Shown: positions 1 through 9,598, counted from the first letter of the stretch. The stretch is DNA of 64,000 nt from Variovorax soli NBRC 106424 (GCF_001591385.1 NZ_BCUU01000018.1:1-64000); one strand, 5' to 3'. Notes: generated from the sequence alone by a model not told the origin. A program made the numbers and translations.

Positions 1-2605
1 CGGCGGCGCTGGCGCCGCCAGCGCGCGTGCCGGGCGCCACAGCGCGTTCGGGAGCCGGCTCGGCCGGCCGCGCCGCGCCCTCCAGCCGTTCGGCGAAAAA
101 GCGCAGCACCGGGTCGAAATCGGGCTCGGCGCAAGCCAGGCGCATCAGCTCCAGCGCGAACGGATCCACGTCCAGCAGGCTGCGCATCAGGCCCAGCCGG
201 TGCCCCAGGCGCAGCGCTTCTTCCAGCTGCGCGCGTGCACGCGGCGCGCGCCCGCAGCGATGCTCGACGATGGCCATCTGCAGCCGCAACTGAGCCGTCA
301 GGCGCTGGTCGCCGCGCGTGACGGCGAGATTGACCAGGGGCGCCAGCCGGGTGGCGGCATGCTCCAGGTCGCCATGCGCCAGGTCCCATAGCACTTGGGC
401 GCGCTGCGCCATCAGCGCCACCTCGCCAGAGGCACCGCGCTCGGCACGCGGATGCTTGCGGTGCAACGCCTCCATTCGCCCGCGCAGCGCATCAGCCGCT
501 TCGAAGTCCTGCAACTCCAGGCGGCGCTGGATCTGCGCATGCAGGCTATGCGCCAGCAGCCGGTCCAACCCCAGCTGCTGCGCATGGTCCTCCAACCGCT
601 CCAGGTAGGCAAAGGATTCGAGCCGGCGCCCTTCCAGCCAGTGCGCGCTGGCAAGAACCGTCATCACGCGCAGCATGGAGTCGGGGATGGACAAGCGTTC
701 CAGCACCTCCACCCGCGCTTCCAGCAGGCGCAGCACGCCGGCCATGTCGCCGCGCTCGTAGAAGGCCTCGCCCAGCAGCGCGGCGGCCATGCAGGCGGGC
801 TCGACGAAGGCGCGGCCGCGCGATTCGGACTCATGCAGCACCTCGCCGTAGACGCGCTCGGCCTGGGCGATGTGGCCTTCCAGCGCATGGCTCAGTCCCA
901 CCAGGCAGCGGCCCTGCAGGCTGCCCGAGGCGGTGCCCAGCAGCGGCACGCCGTCGACCAGAAGCGGCGGCGTGTTTGCCTGCACCTGCCGGGCGCGCTC
1001 GTACTCGCCCAGCTGCAGGTAGATCCACGACAGCAGGTTGACGCGGCCGCCCAGTGAAAAGGCCTCGACCGTGTCCGGAATGGCCAGCAGTTGCGGCAGC
1101 AACGCGGTGGCAGCCTCGCTGTCGTCGCGCTGCACGGCCAGGGTGGCGCGCATCAGCGTGAGGATGTGGCGCTGGCGTGGCAGCAGCTCGCCGCTGCGCG
1201 CCAGCAAGCACTCGATGATCTGGGCGCACGCCTGCATCTCGCGCGCGGCCATGAGCAGGCGCAGGCTCCACAGCTGCAGGTCCACGTGGGACTCGATCTG
1301 CGCTTGCGGCAGCTGGCGCAACAGGCCGAACAGGCGCCGCAGCTCGCCGCGCGCCGACAGCGGCTGCGCCGCCTGCTCCACGCGGGCGGCGGCGGTCTCG
1401 GTCTCACCGGCCAGCAGCGCATGTTCCACCGCTTCGTCCAGATAGCCGTGGGCATCGAACCAACGGAAGGCCGCCAGGTGCAGTGCGCGCCGCTCGTCTT
1501 CGGACCGCTGGTCGAAGCGCAGGCGCAGGGTCTCGCGCAGCAGCGGGTGCAAACGGTACCAGCTCTCGCCCTGCTTGCTTTGCACCTGTGCAACGAAGAG
1601 GTCGTCGGCCACCAGGCGTTGCAGCAGACTCGCAGCCTCGGCATCGGCGCCAGTGCGGCCGGTAAGGGCAGCGCACAGCGCGGGGCCGAAACGGTTGCAG
1701 ATGGACGCGCCTACCAGCAGTTCCAACTCGGTCGGCGCCAATTGCGCGATCACTTCGTGTTCGAAGTAGTCGGCGAAGCCGCGCGCGTCCTGCAATTGCG
1801 CGCGCGCCAGTTCCAGCGGCGCCGCGGCGCCCCGGCCGCCGCGCTCCTGGCGCTTCTTCCAGTCCACCGACAGCAGTTGCAGGCCGGCGGCCCAGCCGTC
1901 AGTCAGCTCGTGCAGCAGTTGCGCGTCGCGCTCGCCGATGCCGGCGGCGTGTGCTTGCAGGAAAGCAAGCGACTCCTCGGGCGTGAAGCGCATCTCGCGC
2001 ATGTCCAGTTCCAGCACCAGGCCCTGTGCGCGCAGCCGCGCCAGCGACAACGGCGGCGTGCCGCGCGAAGCCAGCACCAGGTGCAGGTTGGGTGGCGAAA
2101 AGTCCAGCATCCACTGCAGCGCCGACAGGGCCGCGCGCGAACCCAGGTGGTGCAGGTCGTCGAGCATCAGCACCACCTCGCGCGGATGGGCAGAAATGCC
2201 GCGCACCAGCGCCACGATGGCGCGCTCGGCGCTGTCGGCATCCGCGCCGGGGTCGGTCAGCAGGCTGGCCTCGCGCGTCATGGCAGGGTCGATCTGCGCG
2301 AGGCTCGCCAGCAGGCAATCGAGCAGGCGCGTGAGGTCATCGTCGCGCTCCGACAGGCTCAGCCACGCCACGTCGAAGCCCAGCGGCAGCAATGCCTGGC
2401 GCCAGGCGATCAGCAGCGTGGTCTTGCCGCAGCCGCCCTGCCCCTGCAGCACTACGCAGCGCTTGCGCCGCGCCTCCAGCAATTGCGCAATGAGCCGCTC
2501 GCGCCCGGCGATGCGGCGCGGCGCCTTGGGCGGCACCAGCTTCGTATCGAGCAGGCGGTCGGCGACCGCGCTGCGCGGTGGCTGGAGGGATTTGGAAGAG
2601 GCCAT
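1..2605 (-). CDS. MalT-like STAND ATPase / LuxR-family transcriptional regulator, C-terminus beyond left edge
   Basis: About 868 residues are visible before the frame runs off the window. The N-terminal NTPase has a P-loop GQGGCGKT at residues 55-62 and a Walker B run ending LMLDDLHH. A long helical, TPR-like sensor region follows. This is the layout of MalT/AlkS-type regulators, which carry a LuxR-type HTH at the C-terminus; that part is not visible. The ATG at 2605 was chosen because an in-frame TGA lies a few codons upstream. The gene diverges from the acyl-CoA operon starting at 2822, so it probably controls it (inference). Family confidence is high; the ligand is unknown. Confidence 0.85.
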   Translation of the reverse strand, partial: MASSKSLQPPRSAVADRLLDTKLVPPKAPRRIAGRERLIAQLLEARRKRCVVLQGQGGCGKTTLLIAWRQALLPLGFDVAWLSLSERDDDLTRLLDCLLASLAQIDPAMTREASLLTDPGADADSAERAIVALVRGISAHPREVVLMLDDLHHLGSRAALSALQWMLDFSPPNLHLVLASRGTPPLSLARLRAQGLVLELDMREMRFTPEESLAFLQAHAAGIGERDAQLLHELTDGWAAGLQLLSVDWKKRQERGGRGAAAPLELARAQLQDARGFADYFEHEVIAQLAPTELELLVGASICNRFGPALCAALTGRTGADAEAASLLQRLVADDLFVAQVQSKQGESWYRLHPLLRETLRLRFDQRSEDERRALHLAAFRWFDAHGYLDEAVEHALLAGETETAAARVEQAAQPLSARGELRRLFGLLRQLPQAQIESHVDLQLWSLRLLMAAREMQACAQIIECLLARSGELLPRQRHILTLMRATLAVQRDDSEAATALLPQLLAIPDTVEAFSLGGRVNLLSWIYLQLGEYERARQVQANTPPLLVDGVPLLGTASGSLQGRCLVGLSHALEGHIAQAERVYGEVLHESESRGRAFVEPACMAAALLGEAFYERGDMAGVLRLLEARVEVLERLSIPDSMLRVMTVLASAHWLEGRRLESFAYLERLEDHAQQLGLDRLLAHSLHAQIQRRLELQDFEAADALRGRMEALHRKHPRAERGASGEVALMAQRAQVLWDLAHGDLEHAATRLAPLVNLAVTRGDQRLTAQLRLQMAIVEHRCGRAPRARAQLEEALRLGHRLGLMRSLLDVDPFALELMRLACAEPDFDPVLRFFAERLEGAARPAEPAPERAVAPGTRAGGASAA

Positions 2606-2737
2606 GGAAACGGGCAATCAGTGCTCGGCGATGCCCGCCGGGCCTGCGGCATTGTGCGGCAGCAGGCGCCGCCTTGCAGTCGGGACGCACCCGATGCGCA
2701 GCCTGCTCGCATGCATCACACCCACGCGGCCACCCGC

Positions 2738-2754
2738 CTACCCGCAATGGGTAG
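2738..2754. promoter_or_regulatory. Inverted repeat CTACCC-N5-GGGTAG in the divergent promoter region
   Basis: A perfect 6-bp inverted repeat with a 5-nt spacer lies between the MalT-like regulator gene and the acyl-CoA dehydrogenase gene, about 67 bp before the latter's ATG. Its symmetry and position fit a dimeric HTH operator, probably for the divergent regulator. That assignment is inference. Confidence 0.4.
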
Positions 2755-2821
2755 GGCGCAAAAAGCCCCTCGCGAATAACTTTGAGCCATCGACAGCCAC
2801 CCCAACCTAAGGAGTCCCACC

Positions 2822-3964
2822 ATGGAGGTCCAGCGCAGCGTCTACCGCGAAGACCACGAGATGTTTCGCACCACGGCACGCCGCTTCATCGAGCGCGAAT
2901 GCGTGCCCCACACCGACGCCTGGGCCCAAGCCGGCAAGGTGGATCGCGAGCTGTGGCGCAAGGCCGGCCGCGAAGGCCTGCTGTGCCCCATGCTGCCCAC
3001 CGAATACGGCGGCGGCGGCGGCGACTTCGGCCATGCAGCGGTGCTGTCCGAAGAGATGGCGCGCGCTGGCGTGACCGGCCCAACCTTCGGCATGCACTCG
3101 GACATCATCGCCCCCTACATCCAGCGCCTGGGCACGGAAGAGCAGAAGCAGAAGTGGCTGCCGCGCTGCGCCAGCGGCGAGACCATCCTGGCCATTGCCA
3201 TGACCGAGCCGGGTACCGGCAGCGACCTCAAGGGCGTACGCACCACCGCCGTGCGCGAGGGCGACGAATACGTCATCAACGGCAGCAAGACCTTCATCAG
3301 CAACGGCCTGATGGCAGACCTGATCGTGGTGGTGTGCAAGACCGACCCCAAGGGCAGCGGCTCCAAGGCGATGAGCCTGATCCTGGTGGAAGCCGACCGG
3401 GCCGGGTTCCGGCGCGGCCGCAAACTGAACAAGGTGGGTCAGCCCGCGCAGGACACGGCCGAGCTCTTCTTCGACAACGTCCGCGTGCCGGTGAGCAACC
3501 GGTTGGGCGGTGAAGGCGAAGGCATGTACGCGCTGATGCACGAGTTGCCGCAGGAGCGCTTTCTGATCGCGCTGGGCGCGGCCACGCAACTGGAAACCTG
3601 CCTGCAGCACACGCTCGACTACGTGAAGGACCGGCGCGTGTTCGGCCAGACCGTGTGGGACTTCCAGAACACCAAGTTCAAGTTGGCTGACATCAAGGCG
3701 CAGGCGGTGGCCGTGCGCACCATGGTCGACTACTACCTGGGCGAGCACATGCGCCGCCGCCTCACGCTGGAAGAGGCGGCCATCGCCAAGCTCTTTTCCA
3801 CCGAGACGCTGGGCCGCGCCATCGACGAGATGGTGCAGCTGCACGGCGGCTACGGCTACATGCTCGAGTACCCCATTGCCCGCGCCTTCGTCGACATGCG
3901 CGTCACGCGCATCTACGGCGGCACCAGCGAGGTCCAGCGCGAGCTCATCGCCCGCAAGCTCTGA
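2822..3964 (+). CDS. Acyl-CoA dehydrogenase, LCAD/isovaleryl-type active site
   Basis: 380 residues, normal for the family. It should oxidise an acyl-CoA to the 2-enoyl-CoA with FAD. The FAD/substrate segment AMTEPGTGSDL and the C-terminal IYGGTSEVQR are clear. In medium-chain enzymes the catalytic Glu sits in IYEGT; here that position is Gly, while HELPQERF supplies Glu245 where LCAD and isovaleryl-CoA dehydrogenase have their base. A ribosome site AAGGAG lies just before the ATG. It is first in an operon with thiolase, MaoC and SDR genes, so it probably catalyses the first oxidation of a beta-oxidation-like route. The substrate is unknown. Confidence 0.9.
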   Translation: MEVQRSVYREDHEMFRTTARRFIERECVPHTDAWAQAGKVDRELWRKAGREGLLCPMLPTEYGGGGGDFGHAAVLSEEMARAGVTGPTFGMHSDIIAPYIQRLGTEEQKQKWLPRCASGETILAIAMTEPGTGSDLKGVRTTAVREGDEYVINGSKTFISNGLMADLIVVVCKTDPKGSGSKAMSLILVEADRAGFRRGRKLNKVGQPAQDTAELFFDNVRVPVSNRLGGEGEGMYALMHELPQERFLIALGAATQLETCLQHTLDYVKDRRVFGQTVWDFQNTKFKLADIKAQAVAVRTMVDYYLGEHMRRRLTLEEAAIAKLFSTETLGRAIDEMVQLHGGYGYMLEYPIARAFVDMRVTRIYGGTSEVQRELIARKL

Positions 3965-3999
3965 TTCCACCTTCCCCAAAAAACAAGGAGACCCTTCCA

Positions 4000-5184
4000 A
4001 TGACCCGCAATGTGTTCGTCGCCGGCGTCGGCATGATCAAGTTCAAGAAGCCCGGTGCCAGCGAGCCCTACGACGTGATGGGCGAGCAGGCCATCCGCCT
4101 CGCGCTGCAGGATGCCGGCATCGACTACGGCGAAGTGCAGCAGGCCTATGCCGGCTACGTGTACGGCGACTCCACCTCGGGCCAGAAGGCGCTGTATCGC
4201 GTGGGCATGACCGGCATTCCGGTCATCAACGTGAACAACAACTGCGCCACCGGCTCCACTGCGCTGTATCTGGCGCGCCAGGCTGTGCAAAGCGGCGCCG
4301 TGGACGTGGCGCTGGCGGTGGGCTTCGAGCAGATGAGCCCCGGCGCGCTCAAGTCGGTGTGGACCGACCGCGCATCGGCGCTGGAGCGCGCGCTCGACCT
4401 CACCGACGAGCTGGTGGGTCAGCCGGAAATTCCGGCGGCGATTCGCCAGTTCGCGGGGGCCGGCCTGTCGCACATGCAGAAGTACGGTACCAAGCTGGAG
4501 ACCTTCGCCAAGATCCGCGCCAAGGCCAGCCGCCATGCCGCGCGCAACCCGCTGGCGGTGTTCCGCGACGAAGTGACGGCCGAGGAAGTGCTGGCCACGC
4601 CCTGGCTGTGGGAAAACGTGCTGACGCGCCTGATGGCCTGCCCGCCCACCTGCGGCGGCGCTGCCGCGGTGCTGGTGTCGGAAAGCTATGCGAAGAAGCA
4701 CGGGCTGCGCACCGACGTCTTCATTGCCGGCCAGTCGATGAGCACCGACACGCCCAGCACCTACGACTCGCGCGACATGATCCGCGTGGTGGGCTTCGAC
4801 ATGACGCGCGACGCCTCGCGCCTGGCCTACGAGCAGGCCGGCGTGGGCCCTCAGGACGTGGATGTGATCGAGCTGCACGACTGCTTCGCGCAGAACGAGC
4901 TGATCACCTACGAAGGCCTGGGCCTGGCGCCCGAGGGCGAAGGCCCCAAGCTGGTGGACGACGGCGACAACACCTATGGCGGCAAGTGGGTGGTCAACCC
5001 CTCAGGCGGCCTCTTGTCCAAGGGCCACCCGCTGGGCGCCACGGGTCTGGCGCAGTGCTACGAGCTCACGCACCAGCTGCGCGGCACCGCCGAGCAGCGC
5101 CAGGTGGGAGGCGCGCGCATCGCGCTGCAGCACAACCTGGGCCTGGGCGGCGCGGGCGTGGTCACCATCTACCAGAAGGCCTGA
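4000..5184 (+). CDS. SCP-x-type thiolase / lipid-transfer-protein-like acetyl-CoA acetyltransferase
   Basis: 394 residues of thiolase fold. The nucleophilic Cys lies in NNNCATGS, followed by HDCFAQNEL and SKGHPLGATG. The C-terminal motif is HNLGLGGAG instead of the CxGGG of classical thiolases, the pattern of SCP-x and nonspecific lipid-transfer-type thiolases that cleave branched or sterol-like 3-ketoacyl-CoAs. AAGGAG lies before the ATG. It sits between a dehydrogenase and MaoC genes, so it probably catalyses the final C-C cleavage. Some relatives (Ltp2 type) are retro-aldolases, but the retained Cys favours thiolysis. Confidence 0.85.
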   Translation: MTRNVFVAGVGMIKFKKPGASEPYDVMGEQAIRLALQDAGIDYGEVQQAYAGYVYGDSTSGQKALYRVGMTGIPVINVNNNCATGSTALYLARQAVQSGAVDVALAVGFEQMSPGALKSVWTDRASALERALDLTDELVGQPEIPAAIRQFAGAGLSHMQKYGTKLETFAKIRAKASRHAARNPLAVFRDEVTAEEVLATPWLWENVLTRLMACPPTCGGAAAVLVSESYAKKHGLRTDVFIAGQSMSTDTPSTYDSRDMIRVVGFDMTRDASRLAYEQAGVGPQDVDVIELHDCFAQNELITYEGLGLAPEGEGPKLVDDGDNTYGGKWVVNPSGGLLSKGHPLGATGLAQCYELTHQLRGTAEQRQVGGARIALQHNLGLGGAGVVTIYQKA

Positions 5185-5211
5185 GGCCCACAACCTCAAG
5201 GAGCAATTCAG

Positions 5212-5649
5212 ATGCTGGACCCCAAGCACATCGGGCTGAAGCTGCCCGCCTTCCAGGCCACGGCTGAGGCGGGACGGCTGCGATTCTTCGCGCAGGCCAT
5301 TGGCGAAACCAACCCGATCTACATCGACGAATCGGCCGCGCGCGATGCGGGTCACCCGGGCCTGCCGCTGCCGCCCACCTTCCTGTTCTCGCTGGAACTG
5401 GAAAGCCCCAGCTCGGCCTGGCGCGACGACATCGGCATTCGCATCGAACGCATCCTGCACGGCGAGCAGACGTTTGCGTATCACCGCATGGCATACGCGG
5501 GCGACACCTTCACTTTCGAAGGCCGCATCACCGACATCTACAGCAAGAAGGGCGGCGCGCTGAGCTTCGTGGTGAAGGAATCGCGCGTGACCAACCAGCG
5601 CGGCGAGCACGTGGCCGACCTGCGCAGCGTGATCGTGCACAAGAACTAG
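5212..5649 (+). CDS. MaoC-like dehydratase, FAS1-like N-terminal-domain type
   Basis: 145 residues of the single hot-dog type annotated as MaoC N-terminal or FAS1-like dehydratase, with a YIDESAARDAGHPGLPLPPTF segment near residue 40 and a hydratase-like FEGRITDIYSKKG segment. Proteins of this type usually pair with a second small MaoC protein to form an enoyl-CoA hydratase, and the next gene encodes one 17 bp downstream. The likely role is hydration of the enoyl-CoA made by the upstream dehydrogenase. The start has a good AAGGAG site. Confidence 0.8.
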   Translation: MLDPKHIGLKLPAFQATAEAGRLRFFAQAIGETNPIYIDESAARDAGHPGLPLPPTFLFSLELESPSSAWRDDIGIRIERILHGEQTFAYHRMAYAGDTFTFEGRITDIYSKKGGALSFVVKESRVTNQRGEHVADLRSVIVHKN

Positions 5650-5666
5650 AGCCGAAAGACCATCAC

Positions 5667-6071
5667 ATGAACACCACGCTTCAAGTGGGCGACAGCCTGC
5701 CGCCCCTGGCCCTGCCGCCAGTCGACCGCACCATGCTGGCGCTGTTTGCCGGCGCCTCGGGCGACCACAACCGCGTTCACATCGACATCGACTTCGTCCG
5801 CGCTGCCGGCATGCCCGACGTGTTCGCGCACGGCATGTTGTCGATGGCCTGGCTGGGCCGCCTGCTCACGCAGTGGGTGGACCAGCGGCGCATTCGCAGC
5901 TTCGGCGTGCGCTTTACCGGCATCACCCACCTGGGCCACCGCATCACCTGCAGCGGCAAGGTGGTCGAAATCGTCGAGGTGCAGGGCGAACGCCGCGCCA
6001 AGGTGCAGATCCAGACCACCAATCAATACGGGGAACAGAAGATCGTCGGCGACGCCGAGATCGCGCTCTGA
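5667..6071 (+). CDS. MaoC family enoyl-CoA hydratase-like protein
   Basis: 134 residues, a short hot-dog protein. The hydratase motif is visible as FAGASGDHNRVHIDIDFVRAAG, with the Asp/His pair of R-hydratases, followed by FAHGMLSMAWLGRLL. Together with the preceding MaoC-N protein it probably forms a heteromeric enoyl-CoA hydratase acting between dehydrogenase and SDR steps. Genes in this stretch are spaced by tens of bases, consistent with one transcript. Confidence 0.85.
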   Translation: MNTTLQVGDSLPPLALPPVDRTMLALFAGASGDHNRVHIDIDFVRAAGMPDVFAHGMLSMAWLGRLLTQWVDQRRIRSFGVRFTGITHLGHRITCSGKVVEIVEVQGERRAKVQIQTTNQYGEQKIVGDAEIAL

Positions 6072-6117
6072 CAGCCCGCCCACACATCACTTTCATTGCA
6101 CCCAAGGAGACATTGAC

Positions 6118-6945
6118 ATGGCAGGAAAACTCGAAGGCAAGGTCGCCCTCGTCACCGGCTCGGGCCGCGGCATTGGCCAGGCCATTGCCCTCAAGCTCGC
6201 CAGCGAAGGCGCACGCATCGTCGTCAACGACCTGGACGCCGACCCCGCGCAGGAAACTGTGGAGATCATCAAGAAGGCCGGAGGCGAGGCCGTGGCCTGC
6301 GCCGGCAGCGTGAGTGCGCCGGACTTCGCCGAGCGCTACATCAAGACCGCCGTCGACACCTACAAGGGCATCGACATCATCGTCAATAACGCCGGCTTCA
6401 CCTGGGACGACGTGATCCAGAAGATGACGGACGAGCAGTGGTACGCCATCATCGACTGCCACATGACCGCGCCCTTCCGCATCCTGCGCGCGGCCTACCC
6501 CGTCATCAAGGCTCAGGCGCTGACCGATGCCGAGGCGGATCGCGAGGTGTTCCGCAAGGTGGTCAACATCTCCTCGGTGTCGGCCCTGAACGGCAACGCC
6601 GGGCAGATGAACTACTCGTCGGCAAAGGCCGGTGTGATCGGCATGACGCGCGCGCTCAGCCGCGAGTGGGGCCGCTTCAAGGTCAACGTGAACGCGGTGG
6701 CCTTCGGCCTGATCCACACGCGCATGACCAACGCCGATGCGCATGCTGGCGCCACGGTGAAGATCGACGGACGCGACATCCGCGTGGGCCTGAACCCCGA
6801 GCTCTTGAAGATGCACGCCAAGACCAACCCGCTGGGCCGGGGCGGCACGCCCGAGGAAGCAGCCGGCGCCGTGTACCTGTTCTGCACGCCCGAGTCCAAC
6901 TACATCACCGGCCAGACCATCGCGGTGGCAGGCTCGCCCCAGTAA
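6118..6945 (+). CDS. Short-chain dehydrogenase/reductase (FabG/17-beta-HSD4-like)
   Basis: 275 residues. It has the cofactor motif TGSGRGIGQAIA near residue 14, NNAG near 90, and Ser plus YSSAK as the catalytic triad. The acidic residue after the second strand (VNDLDAD) suggests NAD(H). An insertion in the middle (about residues 130-145) resembles the SDR domain of peroxisomal multifunctional enzyme 2. It probably oxidises the 3-hydroxyacyl-CoA produced by the adjacent MaoC pair. The ATG at 6118 follows AAGGAG; the frame is open far upstream, but without a better start. Confidence 0.88.
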   Translation: MAGKLEGKVALVTGSGRGIGQAIALKLASEGARIVVNDLDADPAQETVEIIKKAGGEAVACAGSVSAPDFAERYIKTAVDTYKGIDIIVNNAGFTWDDVIQKMTDEQWYAIIDCHMTAPFRILRAAYPVIKAQALTDAEADREVFRKVVNISSVSALNGNAGQMNYSSAKAGVIGMTRALSREWGRFKVNVNAVAFGLIHTRMTNADAHAGATVKIDGRDIRVGLNPELLKMHAKTNPLGRGGTPEEAAGAVYLFCTPESNYITGQTIAVAGSPQ

Positions 6946-7010
6946 GGCAAGCGAAAAGCGGCGGCCCGCGCCTCGCGCGCGGCGCCATGCCGGGCAAGGA
7001 GACAAGCGCG

Positions 7011-8273
7011 ATGAACGCGAACGACATTCTGATGATGAAGCAAGGGCTGGTGCGCCACGCCGACGGCGTGTACACCGTGGGCGGCCAGGGCAACTCCCTG
7101 GTGGTGGACCTGGGCGAGGGCCTGCTGCTGGTGGACGCCGGACCAGGGGGCGCCATCACACGGCGGATGATTGCGCAGGTGCGCGAGGCCCTGGACAAGC
7201 CGGTGCTGCACATCGTCTATAGCCATGGCCACATGGGCTACAACAACGGCGTGTCGCTGTGGCTGGAAAATGCCGCCGCGCGCGGCGAACCGGTGCCGCA
7301 GGTGCTGGCGCACGAGCGCGTGGCGCATCGCTACGGCCGCTACCGCGAAACCGCTGGCCTGCAGGCCTACACCAACACCCGCCAGTTCCGCACCCCTTAC
7401 CCGGCGCAGCCGCCGGCGCACTGGTTCCGTCTGCCCGACCGCAGCTACGCTGAGCGCCTGTTGATCGTGGGCCGCGACCGCGGCGTGGAGCTGTTGCACG
7501 CCCCCGGTGAAACGGACGATGGCACCGCCGTGTGGATACCGGATTCGCGCACGCTCTACGGCTCCAACGCCTTCATCAAGGCCTGCCCCAACTCGGGCTC
7601 GCCCTACCGCATCCAGCGCGACGTGCTGCGCTGGGCACGAACGCTGGAGATGTTTCTGGCGCTGAAGCCGGCAGTTCTCATTCCCGAATTCGGCAAGCCG
7701 CTGGTGGTCGACGACGAGATTCGCGACGCGCTGAACACACCGGCGCAGGCCATGCGCTACCTGCACGTGGAAGTCGTGCGCCGCATGAATGCCGGCATGG
7801 GCGAGCTGGACATCGTGCATGACGTGTCGCTGCCGCCCGAGCTCTTCAACGGGCCCTTCATGAAGCCGGTGTACGGCTGCGCCGAATACATGATCCGCGA
7901 CATCTGGCGCAGCGAGAACGGCTGGTGGAACCGCAACGCCACCGACCTGCACCCGGCAGCGCCGGCCGACGCCGCCCGCGCCGTGCACGCGGCCCTGCCC
8001 GATGCGCAGCGCGTGCTGGCTCATGCGCAGCAGCTGGCCGACACAGGCCAGACGCAACTTGCCCTGCACGTGGTGGACTTGCTGGCCCTGGCACCAGGCG
8101 ACGAGGTGCCGCTGCGCGCCGCGCGCGAACTCAAGGCCCGCCTGTGCCGCGAACGCGCCGCGCAGCAAAGCTCGGTGGTCTCGCGGCACCTGTACCTGAG
8201 TTCCGCCGACGATCTGCTGGGCCAGCCCATCGGCGGCACCGAAGCACGCAAGGAGGAAACACCATGGGCATGA
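7011..8273 (+). CDS. Metallo-beta-lactamase-fold protein, alkyl-sulfatase-like, degenerate metal site (copy 1)
   Basis: 420 residues. An N-terminal MBL fold (GGQGNSLVVDLG, LLVDAGPGG) is followed by a helical dimerisation domain typical of linear alkyl sulfatases, with ENGWWNRNATDLHPA near residue 310. The expected HxHxDH motif reads H72-G-H74-M-G-Y77: both first His remain, but the Asp and third His are lost. It may be a non-canonical hydrolase or a binding protein. A GGAG site precedes the ATG. Its last 10 bases overlap the next gene, a paralogue, so the two are translationally coupled and probably act together. Confidence 0.8.
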   Translation: MNANDILMMKQGLVRHADGVYTVGGQGNSLVVDLGEGLLLVDAGPGGAITRRMIAQVREALDKPVLHIVYSHGHMGYNNGVSLWLENAAARGEPVPQVLAHERVAHRYGRYRETAGLQAYTNTRQFRTPYPAQPPAHWFRLPDRSYAERLLIVGRDRGVELLHAPGETDDGTAVWIPDSRTLYGSNAFIKACPNSGSPYRIQRDVLRWARTLEMFLALKPAVLIPEFGKPLVVDDEIRDALNTPAQAMRYLHVEVVRRMNAGMGELDIVHDVSLPPELFNGPFMKPVYGCAEYMIRDIWRSENGWWNRNATDLHPAAPADAARAVHAALPDAQRVLAHAQQLADTGQTQLALHVVDLLALAPGDEVPLRAARELKARLCRERAAQQSSVVSRHLYLSSADDLLGQPIGGTEARKEETPWA

Positions 8274-9598
8274 ACGCCATCGCCTCGGCCGATGAAGGCG
8301 CGACCCCACAAGCCAAGTCCAAACCCGCCGCAAGCAGCGGCACCGGCGTTCTCGCGGGTGCGCAGCGCATGCGCGACCTGGTGCCCGGCGTGCATACCCT
8401 CGGCGGCCAAGGCAACACGCTGGCCCTCGAGACCGCGCGCGGCGTGGTGGTTGTGGACGCCGGCCCCGGCGGGCCGGTCACGCGCGGCATGATCGCGCAC
8501 CTGCGCACCATCACCGAACAGCGCGTACTGGCCATCGTCTACAGCCACGGCCACGGCGGCTATAACGCGGGCGTGCCGCTGTGGCTTCAGGACGCGGCCG
8601 AGCGCAACGAACCACCGCCCTTGCTGATAGCGCAGCGCAACCTCGCGCGGCGCTACCGGCGCTACCTGGAAACCGCTGGCCTTCAGGCCTGGCTGAACAG
8701 CCGACAGTTCCGCCGCCCGCTGCCGCCCGCCACGGCGGCCGAGTTGCCGATGCCGCACATGAGCTTCGACGACACGCTGCTCATCGACGGCGGCGACCGC
8801 CAGGTGGAGCTTATCGCCGCACCCTCGGAAACCGACGACGCACTGGCCGTGTGGCTGCCCGCCGAGCGCTTCCTGTACGGCGGCCCGTCCATGATCCGCA
8901 GCATTCCCAACATCGGGACGCCGCTGCGCACGCTGCGCGACCCAATGCGCTGGGCCGCCACGCTGGAGCGTCTGCACGCGCTGCGCCCGGCCATGGTGCT
9001 GCCCGAGTTCGGCCGGCCCATCACCGAAGCGCAGGAGATCGAAGAGGCCTTCCAGATGCCGATCCGCGCCCTGCACTATCTGCGCGGCGCCGTGGTGCAG
9101 CGCATGAACGCAGGCATGAGCGAGCGCGAGATCCTGGCCGACATGCACTACCCGCCTGAGCTCTTCGGCCACAAGTTCATGCGCCCTATCTACGGCAGCC
9201 CCGACTACATCGTGCGCGACATCTGGCGCAGCGAAAACGGCTGGTGGGACCGCAACCCCACGAACCTGCATCCCGCGCCACCAGCCGAGGCCGCGCGCGC
9301 TGTGTTCGAAGCCCTGGGCGACCCCGCCGCCGTGCTGGCCCATGCGCAGGCTCTGGCCGATGCTCGCCAGACCCAGCTGGCCCTGCACGTGGTCGACCTG
9401 CTGGCCGACGCCGACCCGCAGCAGCCGGTGGTGGCAGCGGCGCGCGAACTCAAGGCCAGCCTGTGCGAGGCGCGCTCGCTGCAATGCAGCTCGGTCGTGT
9501 CGCGTCAGATCCTGCGCAGTTGCGCCGAGGACCTGCGCGGGCAGCCGATCGGTGCCACCCGGGCGCAGGACCCGCCCTCGGACTTCTCGTGGGACTGA
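8264..9598 (+). CDS. Metallo-beta-lactamase-fold protein, alkyl-sulfatase-like, degenerate metal site (copy 2)
   Basis: 444 residues, a clear paralogue of the preceding gene along its whole length, with about 25 extra N-terminal residues. The metal motif is H95-G-H97-G-G-Y100, again lacking the Asp and third His of HxHxDH. The dimerisation segment ENGWWDRNPTNLHPA is conserved. Sharing the same substitutions suggests a subfamily that evolved away from sulfatase chemistry before duplicating, and the two could form a heterodimer. Only 2 bp separate its stop from the next ATG. The reaction is unknown. Confidence 0.8.
   Translation: MGMNAIASADEGATPQAKSKPAASSGTGVLAGAQRMRDLVPGVHTLGGQGNTLALETARGVVVVDAGPGGPVTRGMIAHLRTITEQRVLAIVYSHGHGGYNAGVPLWLQDAAERNEPPPLLIAQRNLARRYRRYLETAGLQAWLNSRQFRRPLPPATAAELPMPHMSFDDTLLIDGGDRQVELIAAPSETDDALAVWLPAERFLYGGPSMIRSIPNIGTPLRTLRDPMRWAATLERLHALRPAMVLPEFGRPITEAQEIEEAFQMPIRALHYLRGAVVQRMNAGMSEREILADMHYPPELFGHKFMRPIYGSPDYIVRDIWRSENGWWDRNPTNLHPAPPAEAARAVFEALGDPAAVLAHAQALADARQTQLALHVVDLLADADPQQPVVAAARELKASLCEARSLQCSSVVSRQILRSCAEDLRGQPIGATRAQDPPSDFSWD

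Noticed and set aside
1091-2779. 562-residue plus-strand frame opposite the MalT-like regulator
   Set aside because: Antisense shadow with Gln/Arg/His-rich low-complexity sequence; the minus strand has a P-loop and family pattern.
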